Source of the DNA: Anniella stebbinsi
Lineage: Eukaryota; Chordata; Lepidosauria; Squamata; Anniellidae
Direction of reading: 5' to 3'
DNA length: 64,000 nucleotides
NCBI GenBank assembly: GCA_029215795.1
Contig: JARDYH010000002.1
Location: 276,094,310-276,158,309, forward strand
Below are positions 32,571 to 45,319 of the stretch, one piece after another. How positions within the stretch are numbered: position 1 is the stretch's first letter; every line of letters starts with the position of its first letter. The notes beneath the pieces were generated by a model that had not been told where the DNA came from, ran no database searches, and saw only the letters and a program-made list of their open reading frames with translations. Position numbers and translations under genes: made by a program.

Positions 32571-33420
32571 CATGGCCGAAGAAAAGAAAGGTGAGGAGGC
32601 GGAGATGGTGCAGAGTATCTTGGCTGGGCCTGGCATAGCGCCATTATTGCATGCCCGGCGGGGTTGTGCGGCACTGTCTGGCCTGGTGGGGCATTCAGCG
32701 GCACCTGGCCAGGTGGCGTGGCATGCGGAATGGCCTCCCCGGTTGCTGGCACAGGTAGTGCAGCCTTCCCTGGTGTGATGCAAGGGGTGGCGCGGCTGGT
32801 GCAGCGTGCGGGGTATTGTGGCCCGGTGTGGTGCACAGCCTGGCCTGGCTTGGTGTGGCATGCACCACGGCTTCCTGAGCAGTTGGTGCGGCCAGCCTTT
32901 CCTGGCCCAGCGGGGCGTGCACCGTGGCTTCTTAAGCAGCTGCCGCAGGCATTGTGGTCTTACCTTTTCTGGTGCGGCTGGCAGGGCGTGCGGAGCATTG
33001 CAGTGTAGCAGGGCATGTGGCCTGGCCTGGCCCAGCCCTGCGGGGTGCGCTGTGTGGCCTGTCCTAGCCCTGTGTGCAGCACAGCCTCCCCAGCAGCTAG
33101 CGCAGGTGTAGCGGCCTTCCCTTCCCTGGCATGGCATGGCCAGCAGGGTGTGCGGGGCATTGTGGCACAATAGGGCGTGCGGCGCGGTGTGTCCTGGCAC
33201 GGCGGGGCACACAGTGCAGCTTGTCCTGGTGTGGGGTGCAGCCTGCAGTGCCCAAGTAAGTGGAGCATGGTGCATGGGGTGGCCCAGCCCAGTGCGGTCT
33301 AGCTGGGTGTGGGGCGGCCTGGCCGGCCAGGAGCATCCCAACCTGGTATGCGGAGCTATGTGGCATGTGGGGTGGCCTGTCCCAGCCTGGCACTCGGGCA
33401 CTCACAGAGCTGAGGCTGGA
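32571..33420. repeat. GC-rich degenerate tandem sequence
   Basis: Repeated variations of TGGCCTGGTGTGG and GCGGGGCGTGC over about 850 bp. Long frames on both strands are products of this composition. Probably the interior of the preceding DNA element. Confidence 0.5.
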
Positions 33421-34135
33421 TGTTATTTTATTTTTCTTGTTGTTTCATCGGTTATTGTTGAGTGCTGCTGCTACTGTTTGCTGCTCTGGCATGTATGTGT
33501 GTGTGTGTGTGTGTGTGGGGGGGTGGTTATTAAAGAAATGGAAGGCCAAATGAACTGTCTTTAGCTGCAATGTAAATGCAGTGGGGTTGGGGGTAGACTG
33601 GATTTCATCTCTGGCAACATTGATGAAATTAGTTTTTACTGATTTTCCATATATTCCTTGAGTACTGATTTTGATGAATTAACTGGGGGGTATGTGGGTG
33701 TGTTTTAAAACTATTATTAGATTTGCCATGGGTGAGTATGTTGGAGCATGTGGATATTTATTTCATTTTTAGTCTTGGTTAAGTGTGTGTGGTTGTTTGG
33801 TCTTTGCCTTGGTGTATGTGTGGATTTTTATTTTCTTTGGTGCATATGTGGGTGAGTGTTGTATTTTTAGTGTTATTTTATTGCCTTGGGTATGTGCATG
33901 TTTGTGTGTAGATTTATTATGTTGATGAATGAATTCTTACCTTGTGTGGGTGGCGGCGGCTGCTGCTGCTGCAGCTGCCTTTGGTGAGTGTGGGGGTGGA
34001 TTTGTATTCCACTTCCCCTGTTAAGTGTATGTGAGGAGGTTGGTTTTTTTTATTGCCTTTGGGAAGGTGTGGCTCCCCCTCCCCCACTTTGGGTGAGTGT
34101 GCAGGGGTGTGTAGATTTAAATTTTTATTGCCTGA
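33421..34135. repeat. GT-rich degenerate low-complexity tract
   Basis: A (GT)n run at about 33,497-33,517 and loosely repeated GGTGAGTGTG/TAGATTTTTATTTTATTGCC units. Confidence 0.5.
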
Positions 34136-35036
34136 GCATGAGGTGTGTGTGGATGATGATGACACAATATTGGGTGGGATCGTTATTATCCTGGAAGACG
34201 GAAACAAACTTCAAAGTGATCTTGATAGACTGGAGCTCTGGGCTGAAAACAACAGAATGAAATTTGATAGGGAGAAATGCCAAGTGCTACACCTAGGAAA
34301 AAGAAACCAAATGTACAGTTACAAGATGGGGGGTACTTGGCTCAGAAATACTACAAGCGAGAAGGATCTTGGAATTGTTGTAGATCACAAGCTGAATATG
34401 AGCCAACAGTGTGATGTGGCTGCAAAAAAAGCAAATGCTATTTTGGGCTGCATTAATAGAAGTATAGCTTCCAAATCGTGCGAGGTACTGGTCCCCCTCT
34501 ATTCAGCACTGGTTAGGCCTCATCTTAAATATTGTGTCCAGTTCTGGGCACCACACTTCAAGAAGGATGCAGACAAACTGGAGTATTTTCAGAGGAGGGC
34601 AGCAAGGATGATCAGGGGTCTGGAAACAAAGCCCTATGAGGAGAGACTGAAAGGGCATGTTTAGCCTGGAGAAGAGAAGAGAAGACTGAGGGGAGATATT
34701 ATAGCAATCTTCAAATGCTTGAAAAGTTATCACACAGAAGAGGGACAGGATCTCTTCTCGATCAACCCAGAATGCAGGACTCGGAATAATGGGCTGAAGT
34801 TACAGGAAGCCAGATTCCAGCTGGACATCAGGAAAAACTTCCTGACTGCTACAGCAATACGACAATGGAACCAATGACCTAGGGAGGTGGTGGGCTCTCC
34901 CACACTAGAGGTATTCAAGAGGCAGCTGGACAGCCATCTGTCAGGTATGCTTTAAGGTGGATTCCTGCACTGAGCAGGGGGTTGGACTCAATGGCCTTAA
35001 GGTCCCTTCCAACTCTATGGTTCTATGATTCTATGA
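34136..35036 (+). mobile_element. CR1 LINE 3' end
   Basis: Encodes DLDRLELWAENNRMKFDREK, CQVLHLGKRNQ, LGIVVDHKLNMSQQCDVAAK, VPLYSALVRPHLKYCVQFWA and LEYFQRRAARMIRGLE, the CR1 ORF2 C-terminus. The diagnostic 8-bp tail unit follows (GGTTCTATGATTCTATGAG). It is 5'-truncated and moderately diverged. Confidence 0.93.
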
Positions 35037-36640
35037 GATCACTTTATTTATTTATTGTTCAAAGGCACCTAAAATGGTCTTTCCAACCTGTGTGGCTTCT
35101 CTGCCTGCTTGCTATTTCTCATTGGGTCTTCACTGCACATGCCCACTTCTCTTCCACTTGTGCAGCAGGTTTTGATGTTGGTTAGAGGGGAACTAAAGGA
35201 GGGAATGCAAAAGGAGGGAGGAAAATGAAGTGGATGGGGCCATGGTGAAAAGTAAAAAAGAGAGCAGAGGGAGCCATGGGGGGGAGAGGGGATCCATGGC
35301 CATAGGGAGAGGTGGGGGAGAAAAGAGATTAGGGGTGGTGAGTTGGCTAGTATACACATGCGTGTACACGCAGTCACAGAGGGAGAGAGAGATTTCAAGG
35401 GGTGATTTGGCTGGTATAAAGGGAGAATTTGCCTTCTGTAAAATGAGTGTTCTATGCTGTGTGAAGTGAGTATACTGTTGGAGCCAGAAATTGTGGGTTC
35501 AAAGGAGCGGTTCTGTGTTTCCGGCTTGGCCCCTATCTGCCATGTACTCAGTTTCATGAGGAAGTTACTTGTACATGGGCCCATCCCCACAGAAGCTATA
35601 TTGTGATAGCACCAAAAGCACTTTCACAAAGTTCTGAATGTGCCCGTGAGCCCAAACAGGCTGTATGGTAATATTCTATCTAGCAGATAAATTAAGATAT
35701 CTACAGTATCCAGAGATCTTCAGATAAAAATTCTCACGTCTAATCGCAGCTTTCACTCTTGAGGTAAGGAAAAAGAAAAATGGGGGGGGGGGGAAGAAAT
35801 GTCAACTCTGAGAGGTTTGAACATTCTAACCTCTCAGATTTAACTTTTATGTAGATGAGCTTGCTGTAGGGCCTGATGCTAGGCATTAATGCTGTAATTA
35901 TAAATCATCTGCCTATTTGGAGTGTTGCACATGAGTTCAAAGGGAATGGAAGACTAAATCAATAGCAACATTCTCCATCATAATGAAAAATAGTTTATAA
36001 TAACAGTGGAAGAGAAGAAATGAAAAAGAAACAGAGAGCTGACTTTAAGATGGAGCTTTCACTATGAACAAAATCGCATCTGAGAGTTTTACAACAAATA
36101 TTTTGCCATACAAAAAGTCTTGTACACCCTTGAGCTCAACTGACCACAGTACAGTGAAGAGTTCTTACTACAAGGAGGGGGAAGTAAAGATTTGTACACC
36201 CAGAGACCCAGCTGTGTGCAAAATGGACAATGAGGTAGAAGTGGCACTCGCCTCTCATTCTCTGTTTTGCACATGGTGAGGTCACTGATGGAAAGTCTTT
36301 CATTCTCTCTCCCGGGGTTGGGTGGGAGAATGAAAGACTTGTGCACCCAGAGTTGGGAGGAAGAATGAAAGACTTGCACACAGTGCCCCGCCACTCAGTT
36401 GACTCCTTTGCCCACTCCCAGGACCTGGAAGGGGAAGAAGGAATCAGTTCTGCATGGCAGGAAAAGGGTTTTTTTTCACAAAATGGCGGGTGGCGGTAGG
36501 GACTCCTTCTGCTGCCACCTACTGCCATTTTGTGCAAGAAACCCAGTAACGTTCCCAGGTTTCAGGAGCTTTATCGCAGCTCAGCTCACTAATGTGAGCC
36601 AAGCTGAGTCCGTTGGGCCCCAAAAGGGCCGGATTTCCTC
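35037..36640. other. Unassigned sequence
   Basis: Includes a poly-G run near 35,784 and a self-similar patch at 36,180-36,385 where GAATGAAAGACTTGTGCACC and variants recur in both orientations. No gene. Confidence 0.4.
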
Positions 36641-36995
36641 ATGACAGACAACCCTAGTGGCTACTAAGAAGAGGGTATTTTCTATTGTGGCACCCCAATT
36701 ACAGAATGAGCTTCACAGAGAGGCGTGCCTGGTATCTATGTTGTGGTATTTTCAGTGCCAGATGAAGACTTTTTTCTTTTCCCAGGCATTTTAGTCTTTC
36801 AGTTTCTGTTTTTAAATATGTTACTGTGTTTGAAATCATGGCACTGCTGCTAGGATTTCTTTTGGTTTTGATTGTTCATTTTGGTTTTATACTGTCATTT
36901 TAAACTTTTATCATCTTGCATTTTAAGTTGTGAACTGCCCAGAGCAGTCCAGCTATTGGGCAGTATAGATATGTAATTAATAATAAATACATAAA
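36641..36995 (+). mobile_element. L2-type LINE 3' end
   Basis: CTACTAAGAAGAGGGTATTT and the 3' UTR GTTGTGAACTGCCCAGAGCA...GGGCAGTATAGATA followed by AATAATAAATA are typical of the family on the + strand. Confidence 0.7.
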
Positions 36996-37814
36996 TGATG
37001 TAAGGTTGGGACGCAATGAAAATCCAATTAATCTTCTCTTCCTATGTAGAAATGGTAGGGCCTGTGGGTGTGCTAGGTGTGTCAAGGGTGTGTGCTTTAT
37101 TAATATATAGGTGTATAAAATGTGGGGGAGGCGACTGAAGCCAACATTTAGATATAGACATGCTAACATATTCAAATATTTTCTCAATCCTTTCACCTTG
37201 TATGCAACCCTCCTTGGGAAGATTGACAATGATTATCATAAGATACTCCCAACAAATACCATCTCTGAATCCCAGCATCTTCCCTCTTGGGTTCTTTTGT
37301 CTTTGTTTTGTTTTGTTCTCTTAACCATTGTTCTCTTTTATTTTCTAAACAGCTAAAGCAGGAAAATTCAGATACTTTGAAACATGTTTGATTTTTGTGC
37401 TTGTTGCTGGAAGGGGATAAATAGTGAATGTCTGAGTCTCCAATCTTACCCCTTAAGGAGCTGAAAGCCCTTCTGCAAAGGGCTTGAATTGAAGAGTCAT
37501 TAATGTTCAGGGCTTAGAACTATTTGAAGAAGATTCTGAAATTTAGAAACCACTCTTCAAGAAATAGAAGTTTGTTTGTTTTACTTAATTAAATTAATAT
37601 GTCTACCTGTCCATAAATATTAGTTGGGTGCATACATATTGAAAAGCAAAAGTCATACAATATTAAAAGTATAATATTCAATCATTAAAAATAAAATAAA
37701 ATACAGTTTAGGACATTCTTTCTAGTGGAGACAGAATAAAGTACTAAATAACACACTAAAACAGTAAGAACCTAAGATTTATTTTAAAACCCAGAATAAA
37801 TCAAAAGGTTTTCA
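36996..37814. other. Unassigned sequence
   Basis: No supported feature. Confidence 0.4.
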
Positions 37815-38075
37815 CTTGGTGTTAATAAAGAAGGTGCAAGCGAGTCTCCCAGGGTGTCAGGGTGCCACTACTGAAAAGGCTTTCTCCTTAGTAGCCACCT
37901 GCCTCACTTCAATTGGCAGGTGCACACAGAGCCAGGCCTTTGAAGAGGATAAGGTTTGGAGAGATAAGGGATTTGCTTGGTTGATGGATTGAGTGATTGA
38001 GTGATTGAGTGATTTAATACATATTTATACTGCCCATCAAGGCTCTCTGGGCAGTTTACAATTAAAACCCAGTTT
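37815..38075 (-). mobile_element. L2-type LINE fragments
   Basis: TACTGAAAAGGCTTTCTCCT (complement of the L2 3' coding end) and a separate 3' UTR piece, TTTATACTGCCCATCAAGGC...GGGCAGTTTACA, preceded by a (GATT)n-like tail at about 37,985-38,012. Confidence 0.65.
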
Positions 38076-38194
38076 CCATCTCAATGGTTCCAAAAACAGG
38101 TTCCAAACCCGACCAAGGGAGGGGAATGATTCATCAGGCAATCGCAATGGGACATTCTTTGAAGGCTTAGCAAACCATCCCAGGGGAGCTAGTC

Positions 38195-38350
38195 TAGGGT
38201 GACCAGATTTTGGAACCCAAGCCACCCCCCCACCCAAAACAACCCCACCACCACGCCACCCACCCCCAAAAAACATCAGCCCGGACCTACCAGGTTCGCT
38301 GCTGCTGCCGCCCCCGCCGGGTCCGCCGCCCCCCACAGGTCCCCCAGCCT
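38195..38350. mobile_element. hAT-like left terminus, truncated
   Basis: TAGGGTGACCAGATTTTGGA resembles the ends at 47,775 and 32,071, followed by C-rich sequence. Confidence 0.45.
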
Positions 38351-40313
38351 ACATTTGCTTGAGAAAGAAATGAGCATTGTAAGCACATTTTTAAAAGTTT
38401 CTGCTTAATTCAAAATGAAGTTTGGCCTTTGGTACAGAAAAGAAATAATTACGTGAGTTCCTGTTCCATCAGAATGAACCACATTTAGATTTTGTGGAGT
38501 GCTCCTATGGTGTTTACTTTGAAAAGTAAGCCATTGTGATTTCATTGGTAAACTACTAGATTTGCATTGGTAAAATTGGGGTTCAGATCTTTGCCCAGGC
38601 CTGAAACTCACATGGTGACCTTCATAATCTCTCTCAGCCACAGTTGGCTATGAGGACAAATGGCATATGTGCACGCACATGTGTGCGCATGCACATGTGT
38701 ACACACCCACACCCACCTCATGTAGGCTGCTATGGATTCCTGGAAGGAAGGGTGGAATGTAGAATCTCAATACTGTCTATACATATTAATAACATCTTCA
38801 TTAGCACAGAGGAAGATGCGGGGCTGTAATAACTATTTACTTGTATCGAGAGTTATGTCTGTGAATTTAAATAGTGAAATGACAGTGCGAATAACTGGAG
38901 AAAAACTGGGGCAGTCCTATGGTGCAATAAACCTCTGCCTTTTAATGCCCTTATAGGCATGGTACCTATCAATATTTCTACACCTACAGCAAGAAGCCTC
39001 TGACACACCGGTAAGAATTTTTCCCAGATTGTCTCTTATTCACGCTCTGAATATTCATGTTCTGAATAAGAATGTATGTTTTAAGCTAGTTACCTATTTA
39101 GTTGGGCATGATGGGTTTCTCTTGTATTTCAAAGTCATAAAAAGTTTTTTTGTGCTTAATGTAATTTAATATTGTTTATTTTATTGTTTGCACCAGGGAT
39201 GCCAAATTCAGGGTGACCCAAAAATAATTTGGTGTGTGCAGTCTGTAGCTGCTATGGAGGGTTGCCAACTCTGGCTGAGGGAATTCCTGGAGATTTTTTT
39301 CCAAACTGAGATCAAATTTCTACGTTGTTTTACCTGTCTAAATTCATGGATCCAATTTCACCTCTTTACTGTTTAAACCCAGACTTAGAAAACCAGACCT
39401 TTAGAGGCCAGAGAGCACACCCACTTTTATTTATTTTGTATATTTATAATATATTATTTTTGTGTTTTCTCCTCTCTGTTTTCTTTCTGCATGTAATTTT
39501 GTTGTCATTCTGTAAAAAATACTAAAACCTTTAAAATAAGGAGTATATTTTTTAAAAACAACAATAACAAGCCAGTAAACCCCCGAGAGAGTTTCCAAAG
39601 ACAACCACTACCAGAGGCCATTTCTGCCACCCTCTTAAGCTAGCTCTTTTTTCCTTCTCCTTAGCTAGGTTGATAGCATGGCAACTTCATCCTAAAATAC
39701 TTGACATGTAATGTGATGTTTTTATTTTCAAGCTGGTTTGGCTTGTCCTCAGCTTCCTGCTTTTTTCATTTATATTTGAGCTGGCCTCTTGCTGTTTTTA
39801 GCCGATCCAGGTTCTTATTTTAGAAGTTTAGAAACTCGGCACAGGTCATGTTAATGTTCAGTTTCACCTAAAGCTCTGCCTTCATGATGCTATCACTCAG
39901 CCTGCTTCTGTCTTTGGTCTGTAGTTCTGTCATTAAACTGAAAACTCTCTCACAGTAGGCATGAGACACAAGAATGGAAAGTGTAGAAGAGACCAATTTC
40001 TCCATTTGGCTGCCAATGTCCTCTGGCATTTGACGGAAAACCTCTAACCGTCTCTGCTCTATGTTATGCTTTCAGAGGCACTCTTCCCTTATTTACTGTA
40101 GAACCAGTAGCAATCCTACAGTCTGTCAATGTCGTTCTCAATGTGGAGTGCTGTAGCAAAAGTCTGTAAATCTGCCCATTTCACATCATTGTGAAGTGAG
40201 AGCACTGACATTTGTTTTTTAAAAAGTGATGTTTCTCTAGGTATTCAATGCACCATGTCAATGTTTTATAGGATTCCTCTCTGAATTTTCTGTTGTCAGC
40301 TGGAGACACATTT
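38351..40313. other. Unassigned sequence
   Basis: Includes an alternating purine-pyrimidine stretch (38,666-38,706) and GGTTGCCAACTCTGG...CCTGGAGATTTTTT (39,260), a widespread repeat-like motif. No coding frame. Confidence 0.4.
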
Positions 40314-40660
40314 TAGGGGTGCGCGAAGCGGGTCTGCTCAGCTTCAAAATTTGAAGTGGAGCTCTGATGAGGTGCTTCTCCACTCCACTTTTCAGAGTGG
40401 TTCCCTTGCTCCGCTTCATTGCATTATCCATCGAAGAACCACTCCGTTTTCGGATAACTGCTCTATTATAATCAATGGAAAATAACCAAAATGCTTACAG
40501 CTCTACCATTTTTAGAGATAAAGAGATGAAACTTGGCAGCATGATAGCTCTTGAGTAGGGCTTTAGCCAGCAAAGTTTGAAGCAGATCTGTTCATGCCTT
40601 GATTTTTAGGATTTTTTTTAGCTCCATATCGTTTTAAGTTTTATATAAACTACATCATCA
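40314..40660. mobile_element. Foldback DNA-element terminus
   Basis: TAGGGGTGCGCGAAGCGGGT start. Internal bases GAGATGAAACTTGGCAGCAT and following resemble the arms of the element at 48,946. The right end was not found. Confidence 0.5.
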
Positions 40661-40689
40661 TATTTCTGTATAATCAGAATTATCACATG

Positions 40690-42120
40690 CCAAAAATTCT
40701 GAACAGATCACTAAACATTCTACTCTATGCAGATGGTATGATCCTACTTTCAACATCACATGTTGGTTTGAAAAGTTTGTTAAAACAGTTCCGCTCCTAC
40801 TGTTCAGAAAATGATTTAGTTATCAATAATGCCAAATCCATAGGTGGCTTATTAATTCTAGAGAGCTAGAACAGGTAAAATCATATTGCTACCTTGGCAT
40901 AACTTTTTCAGCTACAGGATCTTGGGAGTTACAAATAAAGAAAAATGAACTGAAATCAGTAGCCTGTGTGCAATCCCTAATTCGTCTGCTGAATTTCAGA
41001 CACCCTGGGTCAACATGCCGATTTTGAATATTTTTAAAGCAAAGGTGATCCCAATGCTAACGTTTGGTGCAGAAATGTGGGGGTATGCAGATCTAACCAA
41101 AATTGAAAAAATTCAAAATCACTTTCTTTGTATGGTGCTAGAGATTTCAAAACCCACTCCAGCATATTTAGAACTAGGGATGGAAATGATTACTGGTTTA
41201 ATTTATGTCAGGAGCAAATTATTGGGGAAGAATAAACCAGTTGCTGGAAACCAGACTACCCAGATTGTGTCTAGAGGAACAGAGAATAAGCAACCTGGGT
41301 ACTATGGTTGCAGAAATTCTCCAAATTACTTCTAAATTGTGGTTTCTCCTTACAGTCGGTAAACCCATGGGGAAATGTTATTAGAAACAGCTTCAAACAA
41401 AGAGTCTTGGATGTTGACGCACAGTCTGATATAACTTCCCTTACATCCTCTAGAATAGCTAGGTGGTTGGCAGGAACCAAATGCCAGCATCAATGTGAAA
41501 GGTGCCTCTTATCCCCCATGTCAATGGAATACACTTGATTGCACTTCGAACAAATGGACTGTATGATGAACGGTAGATTTCATAGTGTACCAGTCCAAGA
41601 GAAATTGTGTATTTGTGGGAAACTATATCCTCGAATGGCAATTATATGATGTTAGAGGCCATTATTTAGATCCCTTTTTAAATAAAATGAAATTTTGGGA
41701 TGCTAAGAAGAAATTGGGATTTCTGCTGCAAGGAACTAACCAATATGTGGTTTGGAGGGCTGCTTCTTTTGCAGTAAAGGCTGCTAAACATAGGGAGAAG
41801 TATATAAACTCCATTGCTGTAAATTGTCAGGGAGATTCTGAAATATGAGAAATTCATTTTGATACATTTATAATGTTATGTATTTTATAAGTAAAGCTTC
41901 TTATTTTAGGAATATGTTTAATTTCAATTTTAATGACTGATTTTAACCAGCAGTATATGTTTTAACCTTAATTAATTCTTATGTTTTAACCTTAATTATT
42001 TTAATGATTAATTCTAACTGATGATCCCTGTATTACAAACCTTTGTAATCTTTGTTTCTTGGTTGTGGCTGCTATGGTCTAGGGACTAATGCAATAAATG
42101 TGATTGATTGATTGATTGAT
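40690..42120 (+). mobile_element. Non-LTR retrotransposon 3' half, clade unresolved
   Basis: Encodes NILLYADGMILLSTSHVGLK (YADG in place of the RT YADD box), LKQFRSYCSENDLVINNAKS, VKSYCYLGITFSATGSWELQ, IPMLTFGAEMWGYADLTKIE and IQNHFLCMVL, the palm, thumb and connection of a LINE RT. It ends CAATAAATGTGATTGATTGA with a (GATT)n tail at about 42,098-42,120. Frameshifts and the lost catalytic Asp mark it as dead. The motifs are not those of the L1 or CR1 copies here. Confidence 0.75.
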
Positions 42121-42553
42121 ATTTGTGGATTCTAATATGAACTGAGCTGATTTGCCTCCTAAGGTAATGACACTCTCTGGGACTGGGTGGTCATTCAGTG
42201 TCTGATTTTAAAGCAGAACTCTTCTCCCTTGAGGGCCAAAACTACCAAGGTCTCCTGATAAGGCTGGCTCCATATTTTCAGCTGTCTCTGTTACCTCTAG
42301 CTCTTTGGAAGAGGAAGATTCCTGCAGTGGATCATGACAAAACATCACAGTTCAAAAAGTATTTCAGATGTTGCCTTTTAATCTGTATTTACAATTGGCT
42401 TTAACTACAATATTATATCATTGTACTTCTACCCTGACAGCTTGTGAATATCTTGGTTATTCTGTTCATTTTACCCTCATGAGATATGTGTTGCTGGTGG
42501 ATGGGTGGTGGTGGTGATCGTGGTTAGGAAGGAGAACAAAAGACTCTACTGAG

Positions 42554-42591
<38 letters not shown>

Positions 42592-42956
42592 TGCTTTCAT
42601 GAAACCACAGTATTCTGTGAAAACTGAATGGAAGTTCACTTGGTGATAGCTTTTCTACCCAAAAGAAGTCCATGTGAATCACAAGTGTAATCTTCAGGTC
42701 ACCAGTCTTTGTCTTACATTATCTCAAAGTCAATGCTTCTGCTGACATTGGTGATGAGTCATGATCGTTACCTGTGGCAAAACAAGCAGATGATTTCTTT
42801 AGTGTGAGATCACACTTAGGCTGCAATCCTGTATCCATTTACCTGGGATTAAGACCCATTTAACTCAATTGAACAGACATATATAGGATTGTGTTGTATT
42901 TTTAGCTTTATTATAAACAATAATAATAAATTATTATTGTTATTGCCTTTATTAAT

Positions 42957-42992
<36 letters not shown>

Positions 42993-43750
42993 GCAACAGC
43001 AACAGCAACAACAACAACATAGTGATTACTATGGCCATAGGAACCTGCAGCAATTCACCTGAACGGTCCCATAAATTATTCCCATATTGTACAATCTTTG
43101 AATTAGTGAAGAGGGGTGAACATTTGGGAAGTCTAGCAAGTATTTATTTAGGGAATATTTTAATATATATTCATCCTTAACCTCTTATTTGCAGTGCTGG
43201 ATAAAGTTAAATGAATTTATACAAATGTTTCCCCTCAGAAATTACATATTAATATAAGACAAGAAACTAGCGACCCATTATTGTGAGGTTTCTGTTCATT
43301 TCAAAAGCACACATCATCTTCAACGAGCTTCATCAGACGGGGAAAATTATGGTTCCCTATCGTCACTTCTACGCCCCTGCTTCTGTCGCACAATACGTCC
43401 TCTTTCTTAGCTGAGAAGAAAGAGAAAGTAAACAACGATCATGTGGCCCAGTCAGTGGGTGTTTTTATCGCGCCGCTTCTCTTGCACACAGCAGGAGATT
43501 GCGGCAAGTTTTGATTTTTAAAAATAAATCAGACTCAACAGGTCCGTTTTTTGTCACGGGAAGGCCAGAAAAAGAATGAGCCATATGGGAGGTAGAGGGC
43601 TTTGTGAATAGGACCCATGAAAATCTGTGATTGCCCAGTAATGGGCGTGCTATAAAATGCTCATCTGATGATCCCCGACATCTTAATTGTTTTAAGCAGA
43701 ATTGCAAAATTGTCACAAAGTTATTCACTGCAGTGTTTTTCCCTCCCCAA
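42121..43750. other. Region upstream of the first recognised lipase exon
   Basis: Contains (TA)n at about 42,556-42,590 and (CAA)n at 42,959-43,018. A segment at about 43,325-43,675 has weak inverted ends (CATCAGACGGGG / GCTCATCTGATGAT). No upstream non-coding exon or promoter could be identified. Confidence 0.4.
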
Positions 43751-43751
43751 G

Positions 43752-43865
43752 ATAGTCAATATGTTGCTGTTTATTGTGATGCCCCTGTTGATCCTGGGAT
43801 TGACAGATTCAGAACGATCTTCAAGGGAAAAAAGAAAGTTGGATCCTGAAACATTCATGAATATT
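43752..43865 (+). CDS. Acid-lipase family gene, exon 2 (start codon and signal peptide)
   Basis: The acceptor TTTTTCCCTCCCCAAG precedes the exon; ATG at 43,761 opens 35 codons ending before a GT donor (GTGAGT). The product starts MLLFIVMPLLILGLTDS, a compact secretory signal peptide. It continues with a basic stretch and KLDPETFMNI, matching the D-P-E-x-x-M-N motif just before the alpha/beta hydrolase fold in LIPA/LIPF-type lipases. The exon ends in phase 0 and joins [10 protein letters not shown] of exon 3. These enzymes hydrolyse triglycerides or cholesteryl esters in lysosomes or gastric/epidermal secretions; which paralogue this is cannot be decided from the visible half. The true first, untranslated exon was not located. 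Confidence 0.8.
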
Positions 43866-44173
43866 GTGAGTTTAATACATATTTCCTTTATGAAAAAAAT
43901 GTTTTCATGTGGAATCCATATTACCAATTTTAATGTGGCTTCTGGGTCATGACATCATGAACACAAGTGTGTTCACATTGCTTTTACATCCGTACAGGTA
44001 TGTGTGCATGATCTCTAAGGGATTGCATAAATTCTGATGGATATATGCAGACAGAGCAGTTACGTTTCCATATTGTCTTCCATTTCAGGGACAATTTCTG
44101 GAATCAGCTATTCCAGAGCTTACCAGTACAAAAACAATAGTGTGGAGGGAGTGGCAAGGCTGCATGTTTAAAT

Positions 44174-45319
44174 TAGAGATGCAATTATCCAATTTCCGAT
44201 CACCCCTCTGGATCGTCCAATCTTTTCCGAACTGGTCCGGAAGGACCCGATCCGGTTCAGAAAAAATTGGAGGATCGGCAGGCGCCCACTGGCGCCCGCT
44301 GCTGCTTCCATTGGTGGGCACCAGTGGGCACCCGCCAATGGAAGCGAACAGCGGGGGGGGGGGGGCTTACCTGGGAGGGCTGTCTGCTTCCATTGGCTGG
44401 CACCAGCAGGCGCCCACCGATGGAAGCGGACAGCCCAGCCAGGTGAGGATCGCGGGGGGGCTCTTACCTGGGGGGGCATCCTCCTCTGTCCATTGCTGGT
44501 AAACTACTGTGACCTAGGCCTCGCGGCCTAGTTTACAGGAGAGCGCCAGGTGATGATCACCTGGTGCTCTCCTGTAAACTAGGCCGCGAGGCCTAGTTCG
44601 CAGTAGTTTACCGGCAATGGATGGAGGAGGATGCCCCGCCAGGTAAGGAGCAGGGGGTGGCTTACCTGGGGGGGCTGTCCGCTTCCATCAGCGGGCGCGA
44701 GCGGGCGCCCGCCGATGGAAGCAGAAAGCCCGGCCAGGTGAGGATCGCAGGGGGGAGGAGGGAGGGGAGGAGGGAGGGAGGGAGGGGAGGAGGGAGGGAG
44801 GGAGGGGAGGAGGGAGGGAGGGGTGTCCACTTACCTGCTGGGGCGTCTTCTTTCTTCACCTGCCGGAGATCTACTGAGAACTAGGCTTCGTGGCCTAGTC
44901 CTCAGTAGATCTCCAGCAGGTGAAGGAAGAGGATGCCCCGGCAGGTAAGGAGAACTACAAGGGAGGGGCTTATCTGCTGGGGCCGTCCGCAGGCGCCCAC
45001 GGGCGCCCGCGGATGGCCCCGGGAGGTAACCGCAGGGGGGGAGGGACAGGGAGGGGGGAGTTAGGCCCCCACTCACCCACCCGCCACCATTTTTCCCCCA
45101 TAGACTTGCATTGGGGGAAAGCTTTCTTTCCCCCCAATGCAAGTCTATGGGGAAAACAAAAATGGCGGCCGATCCAAAAATCGGATGTCCGATTTTTGGA
45201 TTGGGATTGGGCCTCATCTGATCTGGGGGGCCTCCGATTTTGTCCGATCTGATCTGGGACAAAATTGGAGGTCCCAATCCGGGTCCCGATCCGATCCGGG
45301 GGGTCCCTGCACATCCCTA
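44174..45319. mobile_element. hAT-type foldback element, 1,146 bp, in lipase intron
   Basis: Flanked by an exact 8-bp duplication GTTTAAAT (44,166-44,173 and 45,320-45,327). Left end TAGAGATGCA, right end TGCACATCCCTA. The interior shares GATCCGATC subterminal motifs, GGCGCCCGC repeats, an AGGTGATGATCACCT palindrome (about 44,547) and CCCCAATGCAAGTCTATGGG with 10,787-12,222. Its left end has lost part of the terminal arm. Confidence 0.92.
44741..44822 (+). repeat. (GGGAGGGAGGA)n G-rich array
   Basis: About 80 bp of GGGA/GGA units, purine-only on the + strand, inside the hAT element. Composition suits G-quadruplex formation. Confidence 0.8.

Noticed and set aside
32324..33564. Minus-strand frame of 311 residues and neighbours
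   Set aside because: Degenerate tandem GGCCTGG/GCGTGC sequence. The protein is a low-complexity Pro/His/Ala/Arg mix with no globular signature.
37040..37110. Cys-rich peptide CRNGRACGCARCVKGVCF as a small secreted protein or PLE Cys cluster
   Set aside because: Short, no start context or signal peptide, and no neighbouring PLE or exon features.
42959..43018. (CAA)n array considered as a CRISPR-like or coding polyGln tract
   Set aside because: Simple trinucleotide microsatellite with no spacers and no open flanking frame.
12231..43700. Further exons of the paralogous lipase (exons 6-10)
   Set aside because: I looked for the G-F-I-A-F, D-L-F-G and W-S-G-G-H-D type segments with splice sites and found none I could support.
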